Of a stretch of DNA of 64,000 nt, positions 26,090-44,405 are shown piece after piece. Position 1 is the stretch's first letter. Every line of letters starts with the position of its first letter. Source of the stretch: Polytrichum commune (taxonomy: Eukaryota > Streptophyta > Polytrichopsida > Polytrichales > Polytrichaceae); contig OX485805.1 of the NCBI GenBank assembly GCA_950295325.1, positions 34,645,501-34,709,500 of the forward strand, given 5' to 3'. Made by a program: the position numbers and the translations under genes. The notes below the pieces were generated by a model, which was not told the origin of the DNA, did not search any database, and saw only the letters and a list, made by a program, of their open reading frames with translations.

Positions 26090-28109
26090 GCAGGGGCCGA
26101 TAAGATGCCGGTTGTTGCAAGATTGATGCAACTGATGAATTCTTCCTTCATCGGCTTCCTTTTCGTTCGTCATTCCTTCATGCTGTGACAGAATGACGCG
26201 CGTCTGAATCGCTGAGGCAGGGCAATTCTGTGACTCGATGGATGCCTTCAATCATGCGACACACCATTATGTGTGTATACTATTGAGCTGCACTTTTCCT
26301 TAACCCTCTTACGGCCCAAGTTTTTTTTCTTTCCAAACTGGGACTCTCTAACACCGTATGGGTAGAGCTTGATTAAAAATAGGTCATGTTTAGCCAATTG
26401 GTTTCCCTCCTTTAAAAGCGGATCGACACAAAATGATTCCTGAATGGTTATGTGATATGAAGTGTTCCTGATGTCACAAGACATCTTGACATTTGTGCCA
26501 CTTAAGAATATGTAATGTTTGTGATATCCGACCACTCTAAGCTATTTAGGATTGTAACGAATGAGATCATATTTCTTAACAAAAAAATGAGAAAATTAAT
26601 TCTAAAGTTGACGGGGAGGAATCAAAAGAGTAAATTTTATATGATTACATTAATTACATTTACTTTAACTGTTTGGATGTGATACTTTGATGGTGCCTCA
26701 CAACTTCTTCTTTTTTTGTGATAATTCTCAAAACATCCCTTGGAAACATTATCTTATATAACACATCTTGCAATATGCAATACCCATCACCTAGGGTTAG
26801 CATTGAATTTTGCTCTTCAAAGACTTACAATTACTGTGCTTTTGACTGTCCACTCGATTCATGAAGCGTTTGTAGTCTTGTTGGAAACAAAGTCAAGGAT
26901 TTGTTGCACTCATGTAAGCTGAAGGTGAAAACGTTGGGGGTCCCTTATAGTTTGGAAATTTTCTAATCAAGCATATTTGACCCCATCATTAATAGCTTAA
27001 AACATGTGAATTAGTCTAGAGGGACTAAGTGGGGATGAATTGGCCATACACCTATAGGAGTAAAAAAGGTTTTAATTGAACCCTAACATGGATGCCACTG
27101 ATCCTAAGTATGGAAAGAACGGCATGTCAATCAAAAGCATAGATGGAGTCATATCCAACAACGATTGTTTTGGCCCAAAGTGGGCGGCTATGTATGTCCA
27201 AGGAAATACTAATGATGCTGTCATGAACATAAAAATCGTAGCTCATTTCACAAAAATAAACAAATAAACCAATGCTTAGCATTCTCATATGACTCTTACA
27301 AGTGTATTTTCCCTTCCTTATCTCAAAACTTGAACCAGGCTAACCGACCATTTATTGAAGTTCCAGACTAAAACCTTCTCACATGTGTATTATTAAAAAC
27401 TTAAAAACATTCATGTTGCAACAAAACTGAACCAATTCCCAGTCCAACACTACAACATGGTTGAGCTCCGTGGACGAATCCATTGGCAAATCACACATGT
27501 TAGCATGGTTCCAATGATATTGAAAACGACACTTTACACGGACGTCACAGTAAGAGAACAGATAAACGTTCTCATCTTATTCAGTCAGATAAACATTCTC
27601 CGTACACTCTAACTAAACTCACACATCTTTCATGAACTTCCAAAGATTGAAAATACGTATCATCCATGCCGTCCATAGAATTGAGCCAACGTATGGAGGA
27701 TAAATGCTCACAAGTCACGTATGAAACGTGAGCGTATGAAACCACAAACGGCTTCGAAAGAACCTAAACCCTCGAGTAGTGATGCATTGGCATGCGAGCT
27801 CCCACTTGAGAGGGGTATTTATTATTATATTTACTTGGCCTCACGGCGTCGTTAGTGTGGCCATGGTACGCCATTAAATTGGGAGTGAGTGGGGGCACTT
27901 CTTGGGAGTAAGTTCCCATAATGATGTTCATGTCCCCCTATGCTTGTAATGATACCACTGCGGCCTCCTAACCGTAAACTCATTATTGTTACCCGTACAT
28001 TTTTTACACTTCGGGTCAACTTTGACTCCCAATGCCCAATCCTTCCCTTCCTCCGACCTCGGGGCCACTCAAACCCGAGCTAGCTATATATAGAATGTTT
28101 TGGGACCGG
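26090..28109. other. Gene-free region with one isolated protein-like frame
   Basis: A 59-codon ATG-started frame at 27088-27267 has balanced amino-acid use and an alternating hydrophobic end (MYVQGNTNDAVMNIKIVAHF). I do not recognise it and no neighbouring exon was found. The rest is A+T-rich without visible signals. Confidence 0.3.
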
Positions 28110-28795
28110 ATATGGTATTTAGTGCCGCTTACTATTTGGAAATTACATCATGCTTTAATTGTTTACTATATATCCCACTTGTTTTTCACTCTCTTTTTAC
28201 CCGTAAAGGTCAAATTGGTGGGTTGGACATTAAAGAGCATTTACATCTTCACTTGGTAAAAAAATTGTATCAATAGTAAAACATTATGGGTCTAAGTAAC
28301 TCCATATAGCAAGTGACACTAAATATCATAAACGGTGTATGCTATTTATGGTATTTAGTGTCACTTATTAGTTGGAAGTTATGCAATGCTATACTTGTTT
28401 ACTATAGATTGTATTGTTTTTAATATTTTTTTGTCAGTAACGGTCAAATTGGTTGTTTGGACATTATAGAGCATTCAAATCTTTTCTTGGTAAAAATTAC
28501 ATTAATAGTTAGAAGTTATAGAGCATTGCATAACTCCAAAGAGTAAGTGACATTAATTTTTTTTAAATGGTGTACATTGTTTATGGTATTTAGTGCCATT
28601 TACTATTTGTACTTACATAGTGTTATAATAATTTTCTTAAGATATAGGTTATTACCAAGTAAAGTCATATACGTTATAGAGTGTCCAAACAACCTATTTG
28701 ATCTTTGATGATAAAGAATAAAATTCACACACATAATTTATGGCAATGCGTAATTCCAAATAGTAAGTGGCACCCAACACCATACACATTGTAGG
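28110..28795. mobile_element. Three CTACAC-type foldback MITEs arranged in tandem
   Basis: Units at about 28110-28340, 28341-28574 and 28572-28795 each start with tatggtatttagtgyc and end with a variant of taagtgacactaaatatcat. Inner halves around tggttgtttggacatta are shared. Units abut or share ends, as if inserted into one another's termini or amplified. Confidence 0.7.
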
Positions 28796-29077
28796 AATGG
28801 ACTCTTTAAAGGCCTCACAAGGAGACAAAATGATCCATTTCATATCATGCAGCTGAATTTGTGCACATAATCACTAAACTAAACATATGATTTACTGTGG
28901 CACTAAAATTGGTGTTGCCATGTTAATTAGGGTGGTCTACATGACTTGTTAGGTAGCACCAAGTGTTTCATGACACCCAATGATTGCAAGAACATCAATG
29001 TGGGTGTATGATAAGAAGTGTGGGCCACACTAAATCATATAATTAGTGTACACATTCTCCTACATCATGTGGGAAGG

Positions 29078-29352
29078 CTACACTAAATAGGATCATTAGT
29101 GTGACTGATACTATTTTATTTGAAATTGCACAAATATCTCTGATACTTAGTTTACTACAATAATCAATATAATATTGGACCAACAATTCTATTTAAAATA
29201 CAGTACTACAATAAATTAATAAAGAAGACACATTCATACACCTCCACATTTCAAAAAATGAAATTGACTTTATCTCGGTAACTTGGAACCACAAGCCACT
29301 ATATGAAGTCGCTCTATGCAAAAGGTCACACTAACGATTCTATTTGGTGTAG
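29078..29352. mobile_element. CTACAC-type MITE, 275 bp
   Basis: Left end ctacactaaataggatcatt and the complement of right end aacgattctatttggtgtag form a 28 bp inverted repeat with about four mismatches. No coding capacity. Confidence 0.75.
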
Positions 29353-29978
29353 TGGTAATCACGATGAAAATCCTTCTTACTAAGTATCTAGTTCATAGAT
29401 TCCATTCTTTGTCTAAGTGCCCGTTTTGCCATAGACCCACTTATCGTGTTTGAAATCTTTGGAAAATGATAGTTGATGAACCATTCACAAGTCTAAGAGA
29501 ATTCGAGAAAAAATAAACTTGTAATTTGTACACTAATTTGTGCAATCATGTTGCCCCATGCTAATTTATTGACATTGCACATTATTTTGAATATTCATCA
29601 CCATAATAATAAAATAAATTAGTGATTCTTATTTTTATTGTGGTTGATAAATAAACAAGATTATCAATTCTTGTGATATGATGAATTTTGACCCAAAGTA
29701 ATTTGCATGGGTAAAGGTGAAACCTATCTGCAAAGGCAACCTAATTGCACATACAATTGTAGTTGATTGGTGATTGAGGGCGAGGCTTTCTCCACCATTT
29801 GATAGCTGTTGGTATGCCAATACAAATTATTGTTAACTTAACTAGATCCACTTGTTTTTTTTAATAATGGGTGAGAGGGAGGCCGTATTCACACAACATT
29901 GAATATTCAACAATTAATCCTCAAATAGTGAATTGCTTAAAGTCTAAGCACTTTTTTGGGTTTATTTTCCAAGTCCAC

Positions 29979-30014
<36 letters not shown>

Positions 30015-30693
30015 CCTCTCATTCATCCAACATAAAAGTCCTAAGAGTAATATGCAACCGGAGGCTACTTTTCAAAGTTGAATTGAGATTGGAATAAGCT
30101 TTAAAGACTCCGAATTGGTCTACTCGAAGTTAAATGGCAACAAACTTGTAGGGGGTCCAAATTTTGTGTTGGATGCATGTGAGGTACACTCGTTCAAAAT
30201 GACCTCATGTGGTAAGCTTATATGGGGGTCTCCTTGTATGGGTTCTCTATGCACAAAAATGTGCATGTGAGCCATATACCTCCAATTTTAGCTATTTGTG
30301 TCAAAAGTGATCATATCTAAAATGAACTCAATCATCAAGTGTGTATTTAAATTGGTTGAATAACTCAATGTAATAGAAGATCTAGGTTCAAATAGGCAAG
30401 TTGGGTGCCCTTGGAATCATATACATATTGAGCATATGAATTAGATTAGTATGTACATTGTTTTAATGTACAATATCAATATGTGCCAATGATGATCAAT
30501 ATGCTCGATATGTATCAATTTACTTTCTCCTTGAGATAAGATAATGTACCAAATTAATTGCTTTGTAGTGGTACGTGCTACCATTGATAGATGTTGGGTA
30601 ATCTATTGTATAAGTACATTTACAATGGGTATCGCACGAGAGGTGTTGGGAACGATTGTTTGTGTTGAAATGTTGGCTACACTATGTAAGTTA
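29353..30693. other. Gene-free region
   Basis: Copy of the dispersed repeat seen at 7.64-7.85 kb (29540-29790) and a GA microsatellite at about 29979-30015. No gene. Confidence 0.4.
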
Positions 30694-31195
30694 GGGCCAC
30701 TTCACACACAAGACTGAGAGCCCAGGACCATTACACTTCAAGCACTCTCATTGGTGGAAAAGGCGGAGCCGGTCCAACTTCGCTTCACACTACGCTTGAG
30801 GGACCAACGGAGTATGTGAATAATGCAAGATGGATGTAGAGTCTACATGGATTCCTACATGGCATCGAATGGATCATGTTTCATGGTCACTTGGACTATT
30901 TTCAAAAACCACCTCTTGGAGGTAGGCTTAACACAAAACCGGGAGACCATGGCACTCCAAACGCTCACAACTGTTGGTTTATTCTATTTTATCATACGTG
31001 AGGACATGCATGAATAGACATTCATTGAAATAGCATTTGGTTGAGGGACCGGTCACATATGACTTCAAACTACAATTGAGGATCTGTGACCACACTACAT
31101 GACTTTGGAGGCGATTTGAGACGGCCTTTGGACACTTTCTTTTGGGCTCTAACAATTTCATGGTCACGGCTCTTGGCTTGTGTGTGAAGTGGCCC
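30694..31195 (+). mobile_element. Family A MITE, PIF/Harbinger-like, copy 4
   Basis: 502 bp with ends gggccacttcacacacaag and cttgtgtgtgaagtggccc and TTA target duplications (30691-30693 and 31196-31198). Best preserved copy. An internal 64-codon open frame (30823-31017) also exists in copy 1, but the differences between the copies are mostly amino-acid changing, so I do not treat it as a gene. Confidence 0.88.
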
Positions 31196-33638
31196 TTAGA
31201 GCCTTGATGTTTGAGGTCTATGCAAAATTGCATGTGGTGGATGAAACCTACTTACTTAAATGTGTTTAGAAGGAGCGGGCGATTTGATGAGTGCTCTCAC
31301 CTTCAATGTGTATCAAGAAGCACATATGAGGTGTTGAGGTTAGGAACATCTTCCAATAACCACCTCCACAAGGGTCTTGTAGTAGTGTTCCATGACGGAA
31401 TGGTTATGATAACAAACTATAGACGTAGCTCAAGTAAGTTTTTCTCTAACATCATTGCCAATTTAGAAATAGACCGTCCATGGAATAAAATCTCCAACGC
31501 ATTCTTATAAAGAAATTTATTTTCATTTTCAAGACTCGGTGAGGAATAGTAGGAATTGTGTACATAGATCGTACACTGAACTCGTAGACCTTTCAAAGAG
31601 TTAAGAAGTCATCTACGGCCTTCAATTTTCTCCTCAAAGCACCGAGGTAAGTACACCCATGAACAATCATTCTCACCACGGTGACATGATTTGCCAACCT
31701 CCGACGAGGGGTAGAGTTAGTTTTCTTTTGGTTTTTAGATTTATTTTAAGAATATTTTAATAGGGTTTTAATTTATTGGTTGGCGTGGAGTGAAAGTGAA
31801 CAAGTTCATGCCACAAGTGGATATTGAACTCATACAAAGGACCGGAGGGTGGGGACAATGTATGCCAAATCATGTGAGGATGTCTTCATCAAAATTATTC
31901 ATGTGCTCACTTATATAAGTACCGGCCTCGGCATGTATGAGTTGTACCTAGGCATATGAGACCCTCTATTCAATCACTCATTCACAAATTCGATCATAAA
32001 TGGGAGTACTACGTATGTAGCTTTGAGTGTTAAGTGTTTGCGTGTAGCTTGGAGCGTCATAAACCCCTCAGTATGGTCTCGGGTGTAGATGGACAAAAGC
32101 ATTGTGCAATGGTTACATAAGAATCTCAAAGCTTTCAAAACATTTCAAGATTATTATTATTTTTTGATATTATAGTAAATTTATGAGGAGGCTAATGTAC
32201 TTGAGGTTGTGAAATTTTGGCATCCAACGATTTAGATATGATTTTAGAAGATTCAATGTATCTTTGTGATCTAAACTCTTCTCCCCCAACCCACCCTCCA
32301 TCAAATTAAAAAACAAAAATAAAGGAGATACCATTAATCATTGAATCTTTGTCTCTATGTACATATGAATGTTCTTTTTTTCTTTGCAAAAGAATATCAT
32401 CATTATTCATTTTGAAATACATAGTTGTCCATTTTGGAGCATAAATAGGCATTCAAATTAAGTTGTTGATGACGTTGGGCATTTTTACCTTGGTCATTGT
32501 GTGGTGTAGACAACTTTTGATGGGATGCTTGGTTGTATTTCAAAGTTATCCTTTCTTGGCCCCTCTATCTACATTGATGTAATCTCTAAAAAGGAATTGA
32601 TCAGAGTCCACTCATTGTCTCTACAAAAATACATCCAATTATGAGTCCCTTTGAAATCCCGAACAAAAAATTAGTGGAGAATATTTCTCCAATGACTCAA
32701 ACCTCCAAAAGGAAGCCATGTAGAACACTAATCAATGTGGAACGTAAACAACTTTTTTTTATCATAAATGAAGAGACGAGCATGCTAGAGAACATTAAAT
32801 CTTTATTTCATTTTGTTTAATTTTGAAAAGAAAAATCCTCAAAATCCATCGTAGAGAGAAAAATTGCCCACCCCCATGGAGATGTTGTGAGGTTGAGGGA
32901 GATGTCAACGTCAATGTAACAGAGGATTTGCATGGGTGGCCATGTTCCCCACTCACATCGAAGGTATATATAAGTAGTATATAAGGTACGTATATCCAAA
33001 ACCACGACTATGTACCATATGCATACATTTGTTGCTTCCAAATGTATGTATGTGGTACATATTGGTGGTTCAGGGTACAAATACCTTAGCACTCAAAAGT
33101 TTTTTATGACGTGCTTGCACTAGCTTGGCTTTTGAAGTACATCACTTGGGATTGATCTATCTCTTAAAAACGACAGAGATTTTGTGCCACATCTGATAGA
33201 ATCATCAACACATTCAACAACTATCCAAAGGATAGGTCAATAAGTACTCGGTGAGTTGTAGGATAATCATATAAATAATTGTCCATGAACCACCCATGAC
33301 ATTTCCAACCTCCAATGATGTTGCGATGCATGTAAATTGTGTAAGGTAAGTTATACCTAAAACTGATAGAACAAGCAAGCGTTGAGCACAATTTCTACCA
33401 TTAGAGCGGTAAAGTTTATACAATTTCCTCCTTTGCAAGATCAAGGGATTCCAACGCACTAAAAACACATTGTTTGGACATTGTATGCAAAAATTATAAG
33501 GGCTTACAGTTTCAAATATAGATGACTTAAAACCAACAGTGTTTATATTAGATGCTCGGAAGGTGTACATCTTTGTAATCAACATGTATTTGAATGTACA
33601 AGTTTTTTAGGTGTTGGTTTTGGGTAAACTAACCTTAA
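31196..33638. other. Gene-free region
   Basis: Only short frames without family resemblance were found, such as 31211-31510 and 33214-33585. No repeat was recognised with confidence. Confidence 0.35.
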
Positions 33639-33926
33639 GAGTGTCTCTACTCATGAAGCCAAAATTTTAAGGTGAGTCCCACCCATAAGTTCCTATATGT
33701 ATCAAAGAATATCATTGCCCACTTATTATATCATAGAGGCCCTCTAGCGGCTCACCAAGTATAGCAAGTTGAAGGGCCCTAGAGAGAGGAACCTAAATGA
33801 GTGATTAGTGGGCAGTAAGAATATATATAAGGACTTTGGAGACGGGACGTAGCATGCGGTCTCGCTTTAAAAAAGAGAAAAGCCAATGGTAGTGGCATGT
33901 TTGTGGCTTCATCAATGGAGATGCTC
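33639..33926. mobile_element. Harbinger-like MITE with GAG..CTC termini
   Basis: 288 bp with inverted ends gagtgtctctactcatgaag and the complement of cttcatcaatggagatgctc, flanked by TAA on both sides (33636-33638 and 33927-33929). GAGCATCTCCA-type termini are common in plant Tourist/Harbinger MITEs. No coding capacity. Confidence 0.75.
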
Positions 33927-34324
33927 TAAGCACAAAACCAAGTCCCCTACGTGTTGAAGGCCAATTTGTTCCAATTAATTCCCATCAAATTAATATGGGG
34001 TTTTTGATGTCATTTGGAGTTAAATCGTCTTAGAATAATCATTTCCAAGCTAAAAGAATAGTTCACTACATTTTCACCTTCCCAGTAGATGGGCTTATGC
34101 AAGCAAGAGTGACCTACATGAGCAAGGATTTGGAGCAACCATAGAAGTTGAAGTTGAAAACATTGGGGACTTCTTGTAGCTCAGAAATGTGTTGTTTGAG
34201 CACATTGGAATTTGAAACTCGGAATCGCATCGGAAACTTCAAATTGTGTCAAAATTGTGCCCTCATGTTCAAAACTTGGAACATAAATTATACTAATATA
34301 TAACAAATTTACATATTGCAGACT

Positions 34325-34520
34325 TTGGACTTTAGTGTCACTTGCTATTCAGAGTTACACATTCCTATATTTTTTTACTATTCATCTAACTTTTTACCAA
34401 GTGGAAATGTTAGTATTTTATTATGTCCAAACAACCAATTCGACCTTTGTTGGTAATAAAAGAAATAAAAATGTACAATAAACAATTAAGTGACAATAAA
34501 TATCATATTTAGAGTAGTGA
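34325..34520. mobile_element. CTACAC-type MITE, eroded copy
   Basis: Contains tttagtgtcacttgctattc near the left end, gtccaaacaaccaattcgac in the middle and aagtgacaataaatatcata at the right. Outer termini are weak. Confidence 0.5.
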
Positions 34521-34867
34521 ACCACAAATAGTTGACATACTTTGAGGACATTATCCAATCTCATTGTAACAAATGTTTGTACGAATAAGAGTGATCATAT
34601 GAGGCCCACATACATCATGACAGTAATAGACCAATGAATGAATGAAATGAAGTTGATTTTGTAATCCAGGAAGCCGAAAAGGCTAATGGGATTGAATGTA
34701 CATCAAGATGATTCCAAACCAACTAATTCTCTAGAGAGACAGAGTGCAATAGCCTTCATAAGATAGGGGCTAATGTCAACTTGATGGTCTAATTGAAAGA
34801 AAGAGTTTAGGCTCCCTCAAACTAAGTTCTCAAATAATAATGAAAACTTATCTCTAATGGGGTTGTA

Positions 34868-35125
34868 TCTACAAATGGGTAGAACCGGCAGTTAGTTACA
34901 GATGAACCGGTTGAATTTGAGAAATAACCGGTTGAAGCTGAAGACTGCAAGAAAATTACTGATCATTTTCGAGGAATTTATAGACTATACCCCAATTTAA
35001 TGAAGGAAAACCGAAGGATGTAAACATGTAACCAATTGGACTTGCAAACACTAGAATCTCAACCGATTATGCCCAAAAATCTCCCTGATCACTGGGTTGT
35101 ATAGGGAAATGTGCCTCATTTTCAA
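34868..35125 (+). repeat. Family E dispersed repeat, longest copy
   Basis: From gtagaaccggcagttagtta through gaaataaccggttgaagctg and gattatgcccaaaaatctcc. Gives the order of segments against which the interrupted copy at 55.5/56.8 kb can be read. No coding sequence. Confidence 0.7.
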
Positions 35126-35279
35126 CCAATAATGTACCACCACGCCAGAGGAGCCCAGGCTTTGAAGAGTGAGTGATGTTAAAAATGTTAAACATCACCT
35201 CAAATTAAATACCCATTGATCTCATTATCCACAAACTTGACAATTAGAAGAATGGGCCACTGGGTGACAGAGCCCAACA

Positions 35280-35790
35280 TTTTTCCTTTAAATTGCACCC
35301 ATACCCAGACCATGCCCATTAGCAGCGACCTATGCCCACCCATGCCCACCCATGCTATTTAAATTGCACCCATGTATTCAAAAATTATGTAATGTGTATT
35401 ACCCGCCTACACCAAGTCTTGGTTGGATTGGACAAATAAAAGGTCGTTCACTATTGCTGGCTTCAACCCGAAGCGCTTCTTGGTTAGCGTATTCCCTGCA
35501 TCCGAGAAGATAGACTCCGATTTGGAGTTGGATGCAGGGATGCACAAAACCGAACGCGCCACGCGCGACATGATGGGGAATGTGGGGGCTTCTTTCAACT
35601 TCCACCACAAGAGAACACTCAATTTAGCAGTGGTATCCAATATGCTTTGCTTTAGCCCATGCTCACCCATGAACAATAATATCGAACCCATGCCCACCCA
35701 TGAATGATAACATCGCAGCCATGCCCACCCATGAACAATAATATCACACCCATGCCCACCCAAAACCCATGGGCATGGGTATGGGCACCC
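35280..35790. repeat. catgcccaccc minisatellite flanking the hAT relic
   Basis: Degenerate units of the type atgcccacccatgaacaata occur at about 35295-35355 and more regularly at 35655-35790, interrupted by the hAT fragment. The second block has a period of about 33-35 bp. Confidence 0.65.
35407..35625 (-). pseudogene. hAT transposase C-terminal (dimerisation) domain relic
   Basis: The minus-strand frame encodes a piece resembling the hAT family C-terminal dimerisation domain: a WWK motif (LLWWKLKEAPTFPIMSRVAR), IPASNSKSESIFSDAG in the position of the usual IPAxSxxSERxFSxxG block, then LTKKRFGLKP. No DDE catalytic region or zinc finger is found nearby, so this is a fragment. Short catgcccaccc repeats lie on both sides. 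Confidence 0.75.
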
Positions 35791-36384
35791 AATGTAGGGC
35801 TCTGGTGGGTGAACAATCCTTCGCGTGTTCTTGAGGTTCATTTAGGTGTTCCGTCTAGTAATTTAGGCGCTTGCCTTCACATGATCCTCCTTGTTATATA
35901 ATATAGCAAACTCTAGCTCATTCAACCAGGATTTTGGTGATAGTTTGCAGTCAACTCCAGCATAGAAACTGGCAGGCTCACAACCACAGTAGACACCAAC
36001 TTACGCAAAACACATGTGCAAAGATAATATTATTTTCAAGCACTTAAAGAAACTGTACACTGTTTGGAGCCCTGCATTTACTAACCCTGCTCTTTTACTG
36101 CAAGGGAGGCTACCTACACACTGTCCTGGAATCTAAAGGGGCCCCTGCTGGAATGGAGTGATGACTACAAAGTGGAATTTGGATAATTCGGGTGATTCCG
36201 CCCCCAAGATTAGCAAACAATGGTGAACACCATCATGAATACAATTGGAAAACATCTGTGACTACTGTTGCCTTTGAGGCAGGCAAGCTTGGTGGAGCAC
36301 CATAAATGCATTGTGTACCTGTCCCCACTATGGGCAGAGGGAAAACAGACTGCCAATCAGCAATAGGTATCTTGTTCAGCAAAT

Positions 36385-42564
<6,180 letters not shown>

Positions 42565-42717
42565 TGCGCGCAACTCTGCGTTCTTCCCAGCGAGCTCCGC
42601 AAGTCGAAAGTTTAAGCTGCGCAACCCCGGATTATGTCGAGATTTCTGGTGCCGTGAGGGAGGAGGAGGGAAGCGAATCTCCAAGGCGACGGCAGCCAGG
42701 GTCGGAGCCGGTAGGTC

Positions 42718-42727
42718 GCCACGTGGC
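42718..42727. promoter_or_regulatory. G-box/ABRE-like palindrome upstream of the protease gene
   Basis: The palindrome GCCACGTGGC contains CACGTG, the core bound by plant bZIP and bHLH factors, and the ACGTGGC form typical of ABA-responsive elements. It lies about 155 bp upstream of the protease start codon, on the promoter side. RD21-type proteases are known to respond to dehydration, so the site fits, but its use here is inference. Confidence 0.4.
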
Positions 42728-43100
42728 AGGAAGGTAGGTGCTCGTATTGGTAGCTAGTGGCTTCCTTGCTGACATTTGTGAGTGGCGGCCTTCATACTCG
42801 TGTCACGTACTCGACAATACCCGGTAAACCTAGTAGTACAGTACGTCCAGTCCGGGTATATACTTTCATGTGGCGGTGCTCTAGAGGGCTAGGCTTAGGC
42901 GCCCCCAGATCCCAGGCTCCATGCAGGGGCGAACTTGGGACGCTGGCCGTCCGATTTGAACATGTCGTTGAGATCGATCAACTTTTCTGGGGATATGGGC
43001 AGCCCGTGCACTCACAGATATCATCCACTTTCGGAGTTTCATCTGGTTATCTCTCAGAAATCATCCAAAGTTGTTCCCAATCATCATTAACTTCAAGGCC

Positions 43101-43273
43101 GCCCACACATACTGGTGGTGGGGCTCGGGCGAACCGACCCGTACACTGATTTCTTGGAGGCAAGGGTTTAGGCATCCAACAAGGAACGAGCGTATGGGTT
43201 GGTTCACCCAAATCTTGGTGGTTTGCAGGAATGAATGGGCTAACTCCGTTGACTACCACCAGTAAGTGTGGGC
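43101..43273. mobile_element. Short foldback with CCCACAC..GTGTGGG ends
   Basis: gcccacacatactggtggt (43101-43119) and accaccagtaagtgtgggc (43255-43273) are inverted copies with one mismatch. 173 bp, no gene. Similar ends recur at 43645-43711 and about 48268-48325. Confidence 0.6.
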
Positions 43274-43282
43274 CTATTATCT

Positions 43283-44405
43283 ATGGGGAGAACCGGCGGT
43301 TAGTTACATATGAACCAATTGAGTTTGAGAAGTAACTAGTTGAAGTTCGAGAGTTCAGGAGAATTACCGATCATTTTAGAGGAATTTACAAAATACATCT
43401 CAAACAAATAGACCTGCTTACTTTAAGTACCTTACCTTAGGCACATGCACTAGTGAAACAAAAAAGGAAGGAAGAGAAAATGTTCACTTTGATAATGTAT
43501 GAGATATTCATACTAGATTCAATAACTATGAGGAAGCTAGCTACGGGCACGATTTGGATTCGCTACTCACCTTGCATTAATTTTGTGCAAAGCTAACAAG
43601 TTTATGTTTTAAGACTTGTTGGCACCTTAAGTAAGGACATTAGCCGCACATACTAGTGGTGGGCACCAGTGATCGGGTGAACTTCATTCATTGCCACCAG
43701 TAAGTGTGGGCAAGTTGATGAACGGGAGAACTAACCGCTAAGGTAGATATGCGGAAAACAATGAATATAAGTTGATTCGGTCAAAAATATTTACTTGCAA
43801 GTTGTGCAAAAAAATTCAAAGATGGAGTAGAGGAAACGATGAGGAATGTAAGTTGTTTCATAATATTATTTCATGTAAAGAATTAGTTGCATGACCCCAA
43901 AGAGGTAAGTAAGTCAAACTCCCTACTTGTATAGTAAAGTCTCCCTACTTTGAGCATCAATATATCTTACTTAACATATGAATGCACACACAAAACGGTT
44001 AACTCAATGGCACCCAAAAACGACAATAAGTGATGTGAGATAGCACCTATCCGCCCAATCGTTGCATCCCACCTATCATTGCATCTTTTTCAGGCCACCA
44101 CTTTTATAATTAGTCATTTTGGGTCCATAGAAGCATCATTCTACCCCTACTCTAGTGCATCAATAGTGGTCATTCATTGTTTTCGATTTATGTACCTTAA
44201 GTTACAAAGATGAACCAGTGAGTGAGAAATAACTGGTTGAACAAGACCTCACAAAACTTACCAATCGTTCTAGAGGAATTAAGAGAATATACCTCAAATT
44301 AATAAAGAAAACACCGAAAGTTCACGCAACATGTAACCAATCGGACTTGGAAAGAATAGAATTTTAACCGATCATTCCAAAAAATCTCCGTGGACACCTA
44401 GTTAT
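43283..44405 (+). repeat. Two partial family E copies and short CCCACAC inverted repeats
   Basis: 43283-43400 (gggagaaccggcggttagtt) and 44208-44405 (aatctccgtgg at its end) are partial family E copies. A short foldback, gccaccagtaagtgtgggc (43693-43711) with its partner near 43645, lies between them. Confidence 0.55.

Noticed and set aside
30823..31017. 64-codon frame starting MQDGCRVYMDSYMASNGSCF, also found in family A copy 1 (10540-10734, minus)
   Set aside because: Comparing the two copies by eye, about 13 codon differences change the amino acid and only about 2 are silent. That is decay of a non-coding element, not a conserved peptide.
42565..42684. 40-codon N-terminal extension of the protease frame
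   Set aside because: It would start at TTG; the first in-frame ATG (42564) begins a normal signal peptide.
42757..43149. 130-codon plus-strand frame beyond the protease promoter
   Set aside because: No domain resemblance; its last part enters a short foldback repeat.
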